Shown one piece after another: positions 45,429-57,446 of a stretch of DNA of 64,000 nucleotides. A model generated the notes under the pieces. It worked only from the letters and a program-made list of their open reading frames with translations, had not been told where the DNA came from and did not search any database. The stretch is from Falciphora oryzae (taxonomy: Eukaryota > Ascomycota > Sordariomycetes > Magnaporthales > Magnaporthaceae), in assembly GCA_000733355.1 (NCBI GenBank), contig JNVV01000039.1:3241-67240 (forward strand), given 5' to 3'. The position numbers and the translations under genes were made by a program. Each line of letters starts with the position of its first letter. The first letter of the stretch is position 1.

Positions 45429-48400
45429 TTAAACGCAAGCGAATTGCAAGAACGTCACTCCCCCAGAGCGGTGTCCTAGGACAACAGTACTGCCGAATAC
45501 AGCTACACTCCAGGCTCTGTACTCACTCGGAAGCCAAAGAACCTGCGTTCCATTCAGAGTCACCCACTCGCCATCAACGAATATATCACATTCCGAAGAC
45601 TTCTTGTTAGGATATTCATCGGGCGAGGCAGGCCCCAAGGAAAGCCGAACCAATCCATGGTCGGTCTTTAGGTATTGACCATCGTCCGAGAACATGATAT
45701 TGTCAACAGAGCTGCTCGTCTGGAGCCTCTGCTGGTGGGCACCTGTCTCCACGTCCCAGAGTCGAATGGTGGAATCACCGAGTGGGCTGCCACAAGCTGA
45801 CGCAAGCGTCTTGCCGTCTGGCGAGAAGGCCACGGCTTTAAACCAATCGCTGTGGCCCTTAAACGTCTGCTGGTTGGCGCCCGTCGCCACGTCCCAGAGC
45901 CGGATATCTGGCTGGATTGGGTCGTCGCCGGAGCTGCCACAAGCTGACGCAAGAGTCATGCTGTCTGCTGAGAAGGCTACGGCCGTAACCAAATTGCTAT
46001 GCTCGAGCGTCCGATGGTGGGTGCCTGTCGCCCCATCCCAGAGCCGGACAGTGCGATCTCCGGAACCTGAGGCAAATGTTTTGCCGTTTGGAGCGAAGGC
46101 TATGGCTTTAACATAACGGCTATGTCCTTTGAGCGTCTGTCGGCAGGTGCCCGTCGCCACATCCCAGAGTCGGACTGTGTGATCTTCAGAAGCTGAGGCA
46201 AGCGTTTTCCCGTTTGGCGAGAAGACCACGGCTACAATCCGATCGCGATGTCCCGCGAGCATCGTTCGGTGGACGCTTATCGCCACATCCCATAGCAAGA
46301 CTCTGTCATGGGAAGCTGATGCAAGAGTCTTACCGTCTGGCGAGAAGGCTACGCCCGCATACCGATCGCTCCCCTCAAGCGTATATTTGTGGGCGCCGGT
46401 CGCCCCTTCCCAGAGCCGGACAGTGTTATCGTAAGAAGCTGAAGCAAGCATCTTGCCGTCTGGTGAAAAGGCTAGGTCGAAAACAGTATTGCTATGCCCT
46501 TCGGGCGCTTGCTGGTGGGTGGTCACCACATCCCAGAGCTGAACACCCGCTATCGGAAGCCGGTTTGCTGACGCGAGCGTCTTGCCGTCTGGCGAGAAGG
46601 CCATGGCATTGACAAGTTGGGCACGTATCTGGACCGTCTGCCAGTGGGTGCCCGTCACCACATCCCAAAGCCAGACTCTGCCGTCGACAAAAGCGTGCCT
46701 AGCAGCGAAAGCTAGCGCAAGCGCCTTGCCGTCTGGCGAGAAGGCCACGGCCATAAAATCAATGAGGGTGGAATCACCATCATCATCGCTATGCCCCTCA
46801 AGCGTCTGACAGTGGACGCCTGTCGCCACATCCCAAAGCAGGACTGTGCCATCGCTGAAAGCTAAGGCAAGCGTTTTGCCGTCTGGCGAGAAGGCCATGG
46901 CCATAACACAACCGCTATCCAGCTCAAGCGTCGGATAGACGCATGTCGCCAAAACGCAGAGCCAGACATCGTTATCGAAAGCTAATGCAAGCGTCTTGCC
47001 GTCTGGCGAGAAGGCAATCTTGCTAACCGGACGGCTATATCCCTTGACCGTCTGTCGCTCGGTGCCTGTTGCCACATCCCAGAGCCGGACTTTGTAGTCG
47101 TCGGTAGCTGACGCGAGCGTTTTACCATCTGGCGAGAAGGCTATGGCTTGGATATCCTCGGTATCCGCCTGGAGCGTCTCCCAGTGGGCACCCGTCACCA
47201 TATCCCAGAGCCGGATTTTGACCCGGACTATGCAATCGTCGAAGCTCCCATCGGAACTGCCATCGGAACTGCCATCGGAACTGCCGCAAGCTGACGCAAG
47301 AGTCTTGCCGTCTGGCGAGAAGGCCATGGCCATAACCCAGTCGCTCTCTGTGTGGAGCGTCTGCTGGCATACGCCTGTGTTTATATCCCAGAGTCGGACT
47401 TCGCAATCATCCGAAGCCGCCGCTAGCGTCTTGCCGTCCCGCGAAAAGGCAATAGCGTTGACTTCAGGCCCTTCGAGCGACTGCTTGAGTGCGCTCCATT
47501 GTTTAATACCTGCGACCATCTTGATGAATGGCAGCCTTGTCTCCCACTGCATGTTCCTGACCTCGCTTGCCGTCGGACTAAATACGAGTGCGGAGCCATA
47601 GGTCTGCAACGGAGCCCGCTCTATGATTGATCCGTGGCTCCGGACAAACTTTTCGGCATCTTCCAAGATCCCGGCAAGCCGAGGACTGGTACCCGATTTC
47701 TGAGGGCGGTTAGCAGCTGCAACCCACCAAACCCTTCATGGAGGACATACCTGGACAATGTGCAGAAGCTTTTTTACGGACACAGCCCCTTCGGAGAGTT
47801 TCCCCAGGAGAGACAGACTCTCAAGCCAGCAGAGGAACCGTTCGTTCAGGAACCCAAACACTACTCCGTCATCGGCCAGCCCACTCTTGTGCTCGGTGCT
47901 CTCGCCGTTTCGGAAGCAGAGATGTTCGGCCCAGAAGACGCACGAGTATCGTATTGAAGCCAATGGATCCGGACTAGGTGGTGTCATGTCCTTTGGTTTG
48001 AAGCCGAAGTTGAGGCCGTACATATTCTGTCTCAGTGTTGAGAGCATCGCATCAATCGAACGCCTGCCGATGTCCGCATGCCCTTGAGTGGACCCAGCTG
48101 GCTGAAGTCTGGACTCGTAATTCTTCTCCAGGTAGTCTTTAGCTGACTGGTGGATCAAGTTGACTGTACCCTTGGTGACTGTCAAAAATGAGCCGCACAT
48201 CCCGATAGCCGTCTCTGCAACGTCCAATGGCAAGCCGGCAAGCACGGAAAGCTCGGAGACAGACAGCGGGCGGAAGGCAAGAGACGTAACCACCAAGACT
48301 GTCTTACAGTCCTGGGGTTCAATCATTTCGCCTGCCTCAATCCTGGTCATCATATGATCGTACAACTCCGACAAGCCAGGAGGCATCTCTGCGATACGTT

Positions 48401-50282
48401 TGACGGCGTACCATCCGTGCACTGTCTCGAGAACTTTGAACGCGAGAGCCACCCAGAGGAAAGTGTTCTCTGCTCGTTGGCGGACTTCATGAGAGACCAC
48501 AGCCAAAACGCTGTCGTTGTATCCTTTCTTGAGCCTGAGAGCGATGAGCTTATGATCGATGTATGCGTCGACAGGTTCCGCCAGACGTTGAGTATCCAGC
48601 TCGACAAGGGAGTTGGTAGCGTCCACGGAGTTGGTGCCCCGGTCCTTGAGCGCGGCGAGAAGGTCAACTTCCGGACGGCTAGAAACCAGCCATTTGACGT
48701 TCTGAGAGAGAGTGAGGGAAGTTGAAATGAGATGGATGAGGGCCGGCCGTCCCTGCGCGCACTCATCAAGTGCGTCGACCGCGAGGTACACAGGCGACAA
48801 CTGAGGATCCTTCAACATATCCCGAAACGCCTCGGACAGGGCGATGAAGGCATTTTGGTCCCTGAAGAGATCGGCCCCTGAATATTTGTACTTTTGCAGC
48901 AGATGGGATATGAGGCGTGGCTGCTGAAGAAGAAGAAGCCAAATCAAAGACCGGAGGACGGCGGTGGCGTTGTTCAGGGCTGCATCTGTGCCTTGGCAGA
49001 AGAAGAAGGAAAGCGCTGGCGATAGGGCAACAGACTGATGCGAGAGTTGGCGAATGAGGCCGATCATAAGCATTGTCTTTCCCGTGCCGGCGTGTCCTTT
49101 TATCCAGAGCAGTCGATGCGGTGGACAATCAGATCCTCTATCGTCCCAATTTATGAATGCTGCGTACTCCGGGGTGCGAAGGATCCACTTGTACGCGTCG
49201 TCGAGCAGCACATCCTTGCTCTCCTCGATCCGCTGCATGTCATGTTTCGGATCAACGACGCGGAGATCCCTGAAGCACGCTGACTTGACATCATCCCTGC
49301 GGGCGTCCTTCTGCAAGGAGATGAAGTCCCAATGTGTGGTTCGAATATTGGGAATCACTTCCAGCAGTTCCCTTGCGTATGCGGCCGCCGTCGCAGCGGC
49401 GTAGTCCTGCCACACTTTGTCCTTGTGGGAATCCGAATAGTCGCAAATGCCGCGAATCGGCAAGCACTGGACGTTGTCCATCATGCCTGCTGCCTCCATC
49501 TCAAAACACAATGCCGAATGCCGCTGAGCAATCCCATCCCGTTCCTTTCCGTTTCTTATGACCCTGTTGGCTGAAGCGATGACTCCGTAGTGGATCTTAG
49601 GTTCGTCAGAGAGACGACCGGCTCGCGGCTGCAGCTTCTCTGGGTCGCAGTTATCACATGTTGGCGCATGGAGAGGGTGGTGTTCGTAGGAGGCCTGGAA
49701 AAGGCGATCGGGGTGATCCGGACGCAAGAGGTTCGGGAGTCGGCTTCGTAAAAGGCTTGTTATTCGATCGCTGGACTGGTGCGCAATATGCCTCGATCGC
49801 AGAGTGGACACGGCCGAGTTCAGCAGCGGTGCAGGAGTCTTCGGGATGGCTGTTTCTTGGAAGTCGCCGCCCCCGAGTGCTTTGCCCATGTCATACTGTA
49901 TCACCCTCGTGCCGACGACTACGTCGCCCAGATACAAATCGGCCTGGCTTGGGGATCCGCCGGCGATGCCGACCATCAGGGTGGCGCAAATGCTGGGAAA
50001 ACTTCGCTTCAGGTTTGTCGCGACGATTGCAGCGTTATTCGTCCCGTATTGCCCAGGCAGGCACGCCATGACGACGTTGTGTCGGTGGATGCGTCCCAGC
50101 ACGTAGGCGTTGTCATCGCCGGCTATACCTGGTTGTGGTGAGTGTTGCTCATCCAGCATGGCGCGAGATGCCGCCAATTCCAGAGGAAGCGCACAGATCC
50201 AGGCGATTGTGTAGTCTCCATGCGCGAGGGGCACGCCGCCATGGGAGCCATGGGAGACGACGTCGATGGTTTTTGATGACAT
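45429..50282 (-). CDS. NLR-like protein: nucleoside phosphorylase-NACHT-WD40 (NWD/HET-E class)
   Basis: Two exons (50282-47751, 47699-45429; 51 nt intron), 1600 residues. This is a fungal STAND/NLR architecture, whose members are allorecognition and incompatibility receptors. Residues about 20-320 form a nucleoside phosphorylase-like sensor domain (opening YTIAWICALPLELAA; MVGIAGG; ALCFEMEAAGMM). The NACHT domain follows, with P-loop GHAGTGKTM near 395-403 and Walker B VYLAVDALDEC near 497-507. The C-terminal half has about 14 WD40 repeats (FSPDGKTLASAS...RLWDVATG), enough for two seven-bladed propellers. Repeats share long near-identical cores, as in HET-E/HET-D where repeats diversify rapidly. 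The intron joins LLHIVQ to KSGTSPRL in frame. No stop or frameshift is seen, so it is probably functional. Confidence 0.9.
47249..47284. repeat. Three perfect 12-base repeats inside WD40 blade 2
   Basis: Unit CATCGGAACTGC three times in a row. On the coding strand it reads as GSSD-type units (CGSSDGSSDGSSDGS), lengthening a loop of the second WD40 repeat. The perfect identity suggests recent expansion. Confidence 0.9.
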
Positions 50283-50651
50283 GACAAGCCTTGCATTGTC
50301 CGTCCCGAGGCTGTCGTACGAAAAGGATAGGGATCGGGGGCTTTATGGATTCGGCCGGCGACGGTTTGGGTGAAAATTCGATGGGCAAAGCAGGAGGCAA
50401 TACTTGCAATGCTGCGCGTGGCTGGTAATCGTCAGCACCTTTCCCCGAAATATTTTTCCTCCAGAATGAGCCGGATGTCATGGACCGGGCCTGGTGCCCT
50501 ATTCTTTGGCCAAGGCTTTGCCTTATGATTAGCTTATATAGCCCCCCTCGGGGCCGGACCTCTGTCACCTAGATTCCTTTCCTCTACTAGTTGAATCCAT
50601 CACTTCGCCAGGAGCCCCCAACGCGACCTACATTGAGCTCGCTCCGCCACA
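50283..50651. other. Promoter region of the NLR-like gene
   Basis: About 370 bases between the NLR start codon and the left end of the inverted-repeat element. No gene is seen. The element insertion lies close enough to influence the NLR promoter. Confidence 0.5.
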
Positions 50652-51695
50652 CCGGATCCGTTGTGTGGGTTCTAACAAGCCATTTGGCTCTGTTCTACCC
50701 GCGTTCACCAGCAACACAAGCTTGTACCCTTCCTCGTACCTATCAAATCTTGGCATGGAGTTGTTAGTGCATACTGCCAAATTGCATACAAATCCTTAAC
50801 ACCCGCCAATCCAGCGATTTAGCCCCAACACCACGCCCGCCAAAAGCGCTGGCGACAACAGCATGCCGTTACTAACGGCCCCCCTAGCCGATAAGGCAGC
50901 GCAATACGCTCTCCTCAGCGGCCCGCTTGCCCGGAAAAGCGCATTACTGCCGCCTCGGCCCGCGCGCGATAGCGCAACCGATTACGCCGTCCCCTTTGCG
51001 GAATTTCCAACGCCTTATAAAGCCCAACCAGGGCCGGGAAAGCATCCACGGCGTCGGCACTGGTACAAGGAGGGGGGAAGGGAGGGGGAGGGGGTATATA
51101 TTTAACGTCGGCAAATCGGGTTCTACCGGTCCCTGCCTCCCAGGGGGCATACGACGTGCTAGCGCTACCTAAGCTTATTTACACCAGGTTATAGCGCCGC
51201 TATCGAAACTTGAACCCGAGGGCACACGCTAGTCGAGCCACATTCCGGCGCTCCTTATTAGTAAGCGGGCAATCGGCGATGTAAGGGAGTGTGCCAGAGT
51301 TTATCCGCTCGAGTACATGGACCAAAAGATCCAACAGTTCAATCACTTCGTGATTGAACCCTCTGGCACCACTGTATATCAAGCCACGGAGGCCCAAGGG
51401 CAACCCCGTTACACCGCGAGGCGAAGGCGATAGGGAAATCGAAGGGCGGTCGTAGTGGTGCGGGGAAGTTGTAGCAACAAATGGTCGAAAAAAAAATTGG
51501 CGCGCGCGAGGCGCGCCGTGGGCTGCGAGGGGCGCAGGCCTTTCCGTCAGCTGGCAATAGGCACCCCTATACCTTTGCGAGCCTTTTCTGCGCCTCTAGC
51601 CCGGTTGCGTCGCCGTCGTCGTTATTGAAAGGACGTTAGCGAACGCGGGCAAAACAGAGCCAAATGGCTTGTTAGAACCTACATAGCGAGTCCGG
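50652..51695. mobile_element. Non-autonomous element with 55 bp terminal inverted repeats, RIP-like changes
   Basis: 1044 bp. The left 55 bases (50652-50706) match the reverse complement of the right 55 (51641-51695) at 48 positions. All seven differences are transitions. A shared core is TCTAACAAGCCATTTGGCTC. Inside are no transposase frame, a perfect 10 bp stem with 3-base loop at 51337-51359, and a minus-strand tRNA-promoter-like stretch near 51185-51240. No clear target-site duplication is visible. An 8 bp hairpin (51700-51722) lies just outside the right end, so the true border could be slightly further out. Most likely a decayed DNA-transposon derivative (MITE-like or internally deleted); I cannot name the family. 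Confidence 0.75.
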
Positions 51696-51953
51696 CTCAT
51701 TTTGGTGGGCCGCACACCAAAAATAGCCGTGCTCCCTTAGCACCCACTAACAGCGGGTCCAAGAGGAAGAACGGGTTTTTGGTAACCTGCAACGTATATA
51801 TATATATAGCCTTCCGTTTGCCCCCTCTCTGGCAGATAGATCTCCCTTCCCTCTCATGCACAATAAAGAGACGATTCCTCGGATTTATAAATCGTTGCTC
51901 ATCCTATTTGGAGATTTCCGGTCCTACAGGAGCACCGACTCCTACCAACAGGC

Positions 51954-54175
51954 TCAAAGAATCCTAATGGTCTCGATACTCGCGGTACTTGGATCCGCGT
52001 ACCAACTGGCGCAATCAGTCTCCCCGCCTGGGAAGTACATCCAGGACATATTCAACACGATCCCAATGCGAGTGAACTCCCTCAGTCCCGAGGGGCTTTC
52101 AGCAACGTCACGCGGCCGGAGAATGAGTGAGGTTTGAGGCCAGAGCCGCAGAAACCAAAAGCCCTCGAGACTCATGGAGTCTCCGGGCAGCCTCTCGTGT
52201 GGAGGGCCGTCCAAAGCCTGGCCCGCATCGCCGTCTAGAGACACATAAAGCCAAGACCCGGACTCCTTGTTAGGCTTGTGCTCCTCGTCGATGGGGTCCG
52301 GGACGCCGGGGGAGGCGTTTCGCCGAATGTACCCGTCCCCACCGGGTTCGGTGTGCTTGAGATGGAACCAGGTGAAGGACTCCATGTTCGCCAGCGGCCC
52401 TTTTATCGTAAGCACGCCGCCCGAGATCTCGCCGTACTCGTCGCCGAACCGCGGCGCGACGACGCAGTCTATGACTTGGGCGCAGGGCTGCACTCCGTAG
52501 TCCTCCCACGTGTTGTCAAAGCCGATCGCCCCATCGACCGCGGCCCAGGACCAGGAGGGGGCCCGGTACTGGGCCGGAGACCTCAGCCTCTTCCGCATCC
52601 TTTTATCTTCGTCCGTCGGCTGCCGACCCCTGTAGTACCTCATGTATTTCCAGGCGAGGTCGTGCAAGAGGGTCGACCTCCACAGGCCGGCAAGGTACTG
52701 GTCGTTGGTTCTGCCGCGAAACAGCTTCGCGAGGCCCGCGAGGGCAGGGAGCTTGTCGGTCTCGACGCTGAGGTCGCGGCGGGTGTAGTCGGAAACAATG
52801 AGCTGCCAAGACCTCATCCTCTCATCGTCCGATCCGAAGGCCCGGGGCAGGCGGTAGTCGCTGCCGTAGGCTCGGTAGTCACCCCCGGCCGAGCTTTTCA
52901 CACCTGGGAATTGGTTTTGGCATTGCCAGAGCACGTCTTCGCTGGCATAGATGATGAGTCGCCTGGAGAGGAGCCGTTCCTGGCACCCCCAGCCCCGAGT
53001 GTAGAGCGGCTCTTCCTCTAGATAGGTAGACTCCTGCACCCCTGCCAGCATGACGCAGCCGTCGTACGCGGGGTGCAGGGCAGATCGGAAGGTGACTTCG
53101 GGTGGAGGCGTATACAGAGGTGCGAACATGCCGTCGTTGACCCCGGCGGCCCGCGCGGCCATGAGTGTCAGGTCGGCATTATGGTAGACGTTGTGCATCA
53201 GACCACACTCGAGCCCCCAGTCGATGGCGGCCTCCGGGCTCTCGCCTTGCAGAATGCAAAGCGCGTCGACCCAGAGGTAGCCTCTGTTCAGCTTCCGGGT
53301 GACCTTGATGGCGTCGCGGATGGTGAGTGGCAGTTCGTCCTCGGCGAATCCGTCGCGCAGCCTCTCGTCCACGTTCTCTGGTGTCGTCACGTAGTCTTGA
53401 GACTGTACCTTGCCCCAGCAGTAGCTGAGCGCGAGGTAGGGCTCACACCCTCCGTCCTTCCGTGGCTCGACCAGCTTGAGCTCGCCTGGACTGCCCAGTT
53501 TAACGAGTCTCGAAGGCGAGAATCCGGAGAGGCCCATAGGAAGCTTGCACTCGGCATGGTTCTCGTCGCAATGCTTGATCCAATCGAGAACGACCCGGTA
53601 TTGCTCCGCAGAGTCGCTCTTGGGGGCTGTAAGCCAAATAGAAGCGAACTTGTCGCCATCCGTAGGGGATGCCGGGTCTAGCATCAAATGATTAGGTAGA
53701 GTGTTCAAGCAACCAAGGAAGTAGTGGCGGTATCAGCGATCAACACACCTTGATATCTCGTTAATTTGATCATAGTCCTGCGTGTGCCGTTTGCCTGGGG
53801 GACATGTGGATCAATAACTTGGGTCTCGTACTCGACGTCGATAAAACACAGTTTTTGCCGTTGAGGGATATCTGAGTCTGAGCTTCTAAAGTCGGACCCG
53901 TCAAGATACAGTCTGACAATGCCGTCGCCAACTGGTGCGGCGCCCTTGTTGACAAAGTCCTCTTGCGCCTGCCACTGATCCATCGCGGCTCGGCGGCCGG
54001 ATTCTTCGTACCACAGGTCCCTCTTGATAAGCTCCGCCTTGATCATAGCGCATAGCCTGCACCCACACTGCTCGATTTCGGATCGGAGGCCACATGAGAA
54101 ACCCCCAGATATCATCTCGTCGAGGGAAATCTCCCTCCACCGCTCACAGAGAGCCGACTGGGCCGCCTCGGTCAT
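51954..54175 (-). CDS. HET-domain (heterokaryon incompatibility) protein
   Basis: Two exons (54175-53749, 53677-51954; 71 nt intron), 716 residues. The junction TRYQ/DPASP keeps frame. Residues about 10-140 resemble the variable N-terminal region of this group (CRLCAMIKAEL). The HET domain spans about 225-380, with LALSYCWGK, then LPLTIRDAIKVTRKL, then YLWVDALCI, then YHNADLTLMAA. EEPLYTRGWGCQERLLSRRLI marks its end. The tryptophan-rich tail (YRAPSWSWAAVDG) is the typical C-terminal motif. HET domains trigger programmed death of fused cells when partners differ genetically. The start at 54175 is the first in-frame ATG; the frame further upstream would need GTG. The frame is intact throughout, unlike several neighbours. 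Confidence 0.88.
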
Positions 54176-55175
54176 TCTGAACGGCGGACACGACCAATTG
54201 TTGCTTATGGTTAGCCAGAACACGTCTCGTGAATTGGATTTAGACTAGAATCTCGCAATCGTTATTGCACCGCAAGTGACATTGATAAATTGAGGTTGGT
54301 GCTGCCCGCCGCTCAGTGTTGGTCCAGCGCAGCACGCCCCACCAATCACCCTATCCGGCAGCCCATTGTTGCAAATTGATCTGATTGGATTGATTGATTG
54401 TTCTGTCTGTCTGATGATGCCCCATGCCCCCTTCGACAGATTTCCCGCAATTTTGCGTGCCCAACACGTCCGTGCATCTGACTAATCAAAACCTGCACCG
54501 CGTGCAACACCCATAGGCATAACTCCAAAGGGCATGTGCACCCCATCGCCCCCAGAGATTCGCCGCTCTGATAATCGTGCCCACAAACATGTATAGAGTG
54601 AGGGACCTGGACCGCATCGCTTTAGCCTAGGCGATCGCGGTGATAAGAACCAAGTGATGGCCGGTCTTGGCTCTAGGTCTGCCTCCACTCAAGGCCCAAA
54701 ACGCCATGTCCTCGAGCAGCATTCCTGAAAACGTAATATTCCGCTAAGAGGCCGTCCACCGTTCTCCCCGCAACGCGGTCGTTCTATGTAGTACGTGCCT
54801 AGGTAGGAGATACCTGCCTAGGCAGAGCATAAAGACTACCGAAATCGAATGTGACCTCCGCATTTAGTATGCATCCATCCACAGAAGATCCTGTTGCCGA
54901 GACTCGTATATTGGCTGACACAGCGGATTGGAAGCAGCCATTTGAGACAGCCTCCTTTGCTGCCCGTACGTCACTTGGAAGGCTGACATGCTACACAAAA
55001 ACATCCTACAGAACGCCGCCCCCGCCGATCGCTTCTTGGCATCCTGACCATGTCTTTGTACTTCGATTGTTCGCCTTTCCCCACTCATTTCTCTCTCCTC
55101 GTATTTCTTTCATACATACAACTGCCTTTGCGTTCACTCGATGGCTTCAAGATACTAAGCTGAACCGCAGGGGTC
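54176..55175. other. Divergent intergenic region, no gene seen
   Basis: 1 kb between the HET gene start and the decayed membrane-protein gene. AT-richer than the core part of the window. A GCCTAGG palindromic pair near 54799-54823 and short frames were seen, with no domain. Confidence 0.45.
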
Positions 55176-57413
55176 ATGTCTTCGGGAACCGTTTACACTG
55201 GCGTGTGGGGAAACTACCGTAAGTTGACCTCTGTGCTATCAATGACACCTACCAGACAATTGGCTAACACACTGCCAGATGGTGACGGATCTACTATTAC
55301 CCTGACCGTCTCCCAAGATGTGGGCGGTACACCCACCGCCTTTGTGGCCCTGCTCGTGAGCATGTCACTGGGGCATTTATGGTCTATAATATGCTTTTTT
55401 GTCCACCAGCTCCGCTCGACGCCGGCGGCGCAACGTTCCGGGCTTTACCGCCAAAGGCAGGCCCTTCTCAGAAATAGCACCACCGCGGCATCGACAACAT
55501 GGACGTTGATCAAAATGGCATCCACGTGGAGGGGAAAGCACCTAAAGTGATCCGCAGCTCAGCGGCTCTCATTTTGGTCGCCGTCGTCTTCCTCGCTCTG
55601 CTTACGGCTTCGTCGTTGCTTTCCTCACAACTCCAGATTATAGGGGGCGACGTACTCTTGACAGGAGAGGGCTGCGGCTGGATAGGACCCCGCCCCAAGA
55701 AAGCTATAACGAGAGCCTCCAAGCACAGGCTATTGGGGCGAGGCGGTCCTTCGATCTCGCCTCAGTATGGAGAGGTTTGCTATGGCCCGGCAGCAGATGC
55801 CTCGGAACCAAACGCCTGCAAGAATTTCCCCAGCAACAAAGTTGCCGTCACCATGCTGCTGAACGTCCCCTGTCCATTCACCGCCGACGTTTGCACTGAG
55901 CCCAATAACACCATCTTGCTGGATTCCGGCTCGATCGATTCCAACGACCACCTCGGCATCAACAGCCCACCGGAAGACCTGATAAGGTACTAAAAGATCC
56001 TCACTTGTGCTCCAATCAAGGCAGAGGACTATTCCAGCTCTTGGGACACAAAAGTACCAACAAGGCCTCGGTCATCCAGCTCTTTCTACGTGGGCAGTCC
56101 CTCCGTTGCCACCCAAGGTATCGGCTCAAAACCTACCATCTCGGGAACGCAACTGGGCAGAACTCCACCTGGGCAGTGGCAACAAAACAACGGGCACGGC
56201 TTACAATTTGCAGTAAGAAGACAGTCCCCCAGAACTTTCTGCATGTCAAAGTAAAGAGACTAACATGGAGTCGATTGCCGACCTACCCAGATCCATCACA
56301 TCCTTTGCCCACAACCACGACGGACCCAAAAACGGGACGTCAGGCTTATGGAATCCAATCTCCCAGCTCGTGGCCCAAAACGCCGACGTGACCCTGTTGA
56401 TCCTTCAGAACGAGGCGAGATATCAAGGCCCCGTCCGGGATCCTTGGTTTCGCGCTATGGACACGGTGCCTACGAACGACTCTAGTTATTCTTATTTTAA
56501 CGCCTACCGACCCGATGCGAAGTCCTCTGTCGTCGCCTGCACAGAGCAATATCAGATATGCAGTGCGACAGCGTGCACCGGCTTCGACGGCACGCGCCAA
56601 CTGGGGACGCGGATCAGGGTCGAGCTCAACAAGCAGCAGTCGGCCGTGCACGACCTGATATACAAGTACAAAAGGAACAGGATGGACACCCTGATCAGGA
56701 GCGGCCCGCAGCCGCGCGCCGCCGGCTCTGTCGAGCGCGCCGAGGACACGCTGGACGGCACCGAGCGCCTCATCCGGTCCAAGACCATCCCACCGAACCA
56801 GTGGCACGTCGAGATCTCCAGCATGTTCAACACCACGATGGCGTGGCTGCAGCTCCAGGCCGCGGAGCACGCGGCGGGGCCGCCCGGCATCCCCGTGCCG
56901 GCCACGAACGGCAGCGACGTCACCTTCGACCTGCGCGGCTTCGTCGGCACGCAGAGCGTCAGGTGGCAGCGATCTACGTGCTACCGGGCACGGATGCGGA
57001 ACCTGCGGCACACCAACTTTGCCTTCGTCCCATTCATCACGATAATAGTCCTGGGCGTCTTCGTAATGCTCGCCAACCTTTTCTGCATCCCCGGTGCTGT
57101 GTTTTGGCTGCAAGATAGATTCGGGATGGGCTCGAAGCACCAGCAGCAGGAGTGGGTGCAGGGGCATTTGTTCATGATCCGGCGCGACAGGCTCGAGGCG
57201 GATGGGATCGGGCCCTGGGAGGTTGGCGATGGCGGCGAGGTACCGTGGGTGGCCGTCCCGCAGAGCGAACGGGTGCCTTTGGCCGAGCGCGACAAGACCG
57301 AGAACGGCGCGCAGGAGGGGCCGGCGACGCCCCCTGACTACAGGAGGACCAGCAGTGACACCGCCGAGGGCCGCAACAGGCGGAGTGGTGAGCAGGCCGA
57401 AACGGCTTCATAG
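55176..57413 (+). pseudogene. Fungal membrane-protein family gene, apparently disrupted
   Basis: Begins MSSGTVYTGVWGNY, with an intron (55219-55278) joining in frame to HGDGSTITLTVSQD, then a hydrophobic helix TAFVALLVSMSLGHLWSIICFF. The family is a large uncharacterised group of multi-pass proteins in Ascomycota (recalled from sequence style, no name). Near 55545-55550 the frame shifts by one base; the natural continuation (SSAALILVAVVFLALLTASSL) is in another frame. That frame hits TAA at 55991-55993, yet sense-like sequence (KILTCAPI) follows. One or two further shifts occur between 56100 and 56265. The last part, 56265-57413, is open for 382 codons with PWFRAMD and a membrane helix FVPFITIIVLGVFVMLANLF. 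Some breaks could be introns I failed to place, so pseudogene status is likely, not proven. Confidence 0.6.
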
Positions 57414-57446
57414 AGACTGACCGTAGTTACAATTCAGTCCCCCGAT

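Noticed and set aside
50863..51105. 80-codon frame inside the inverted-repeat element
   Set aside because: No transposase or other domain; ends in Gly/Arg low complexity. Treated as non-coding.
51200..51403. 67-codon minus-strand frame inside the element
   Set aside because: It begins with TTG, not ATG, and resembles no family I know; may be a remnant, but not supported as a gene.
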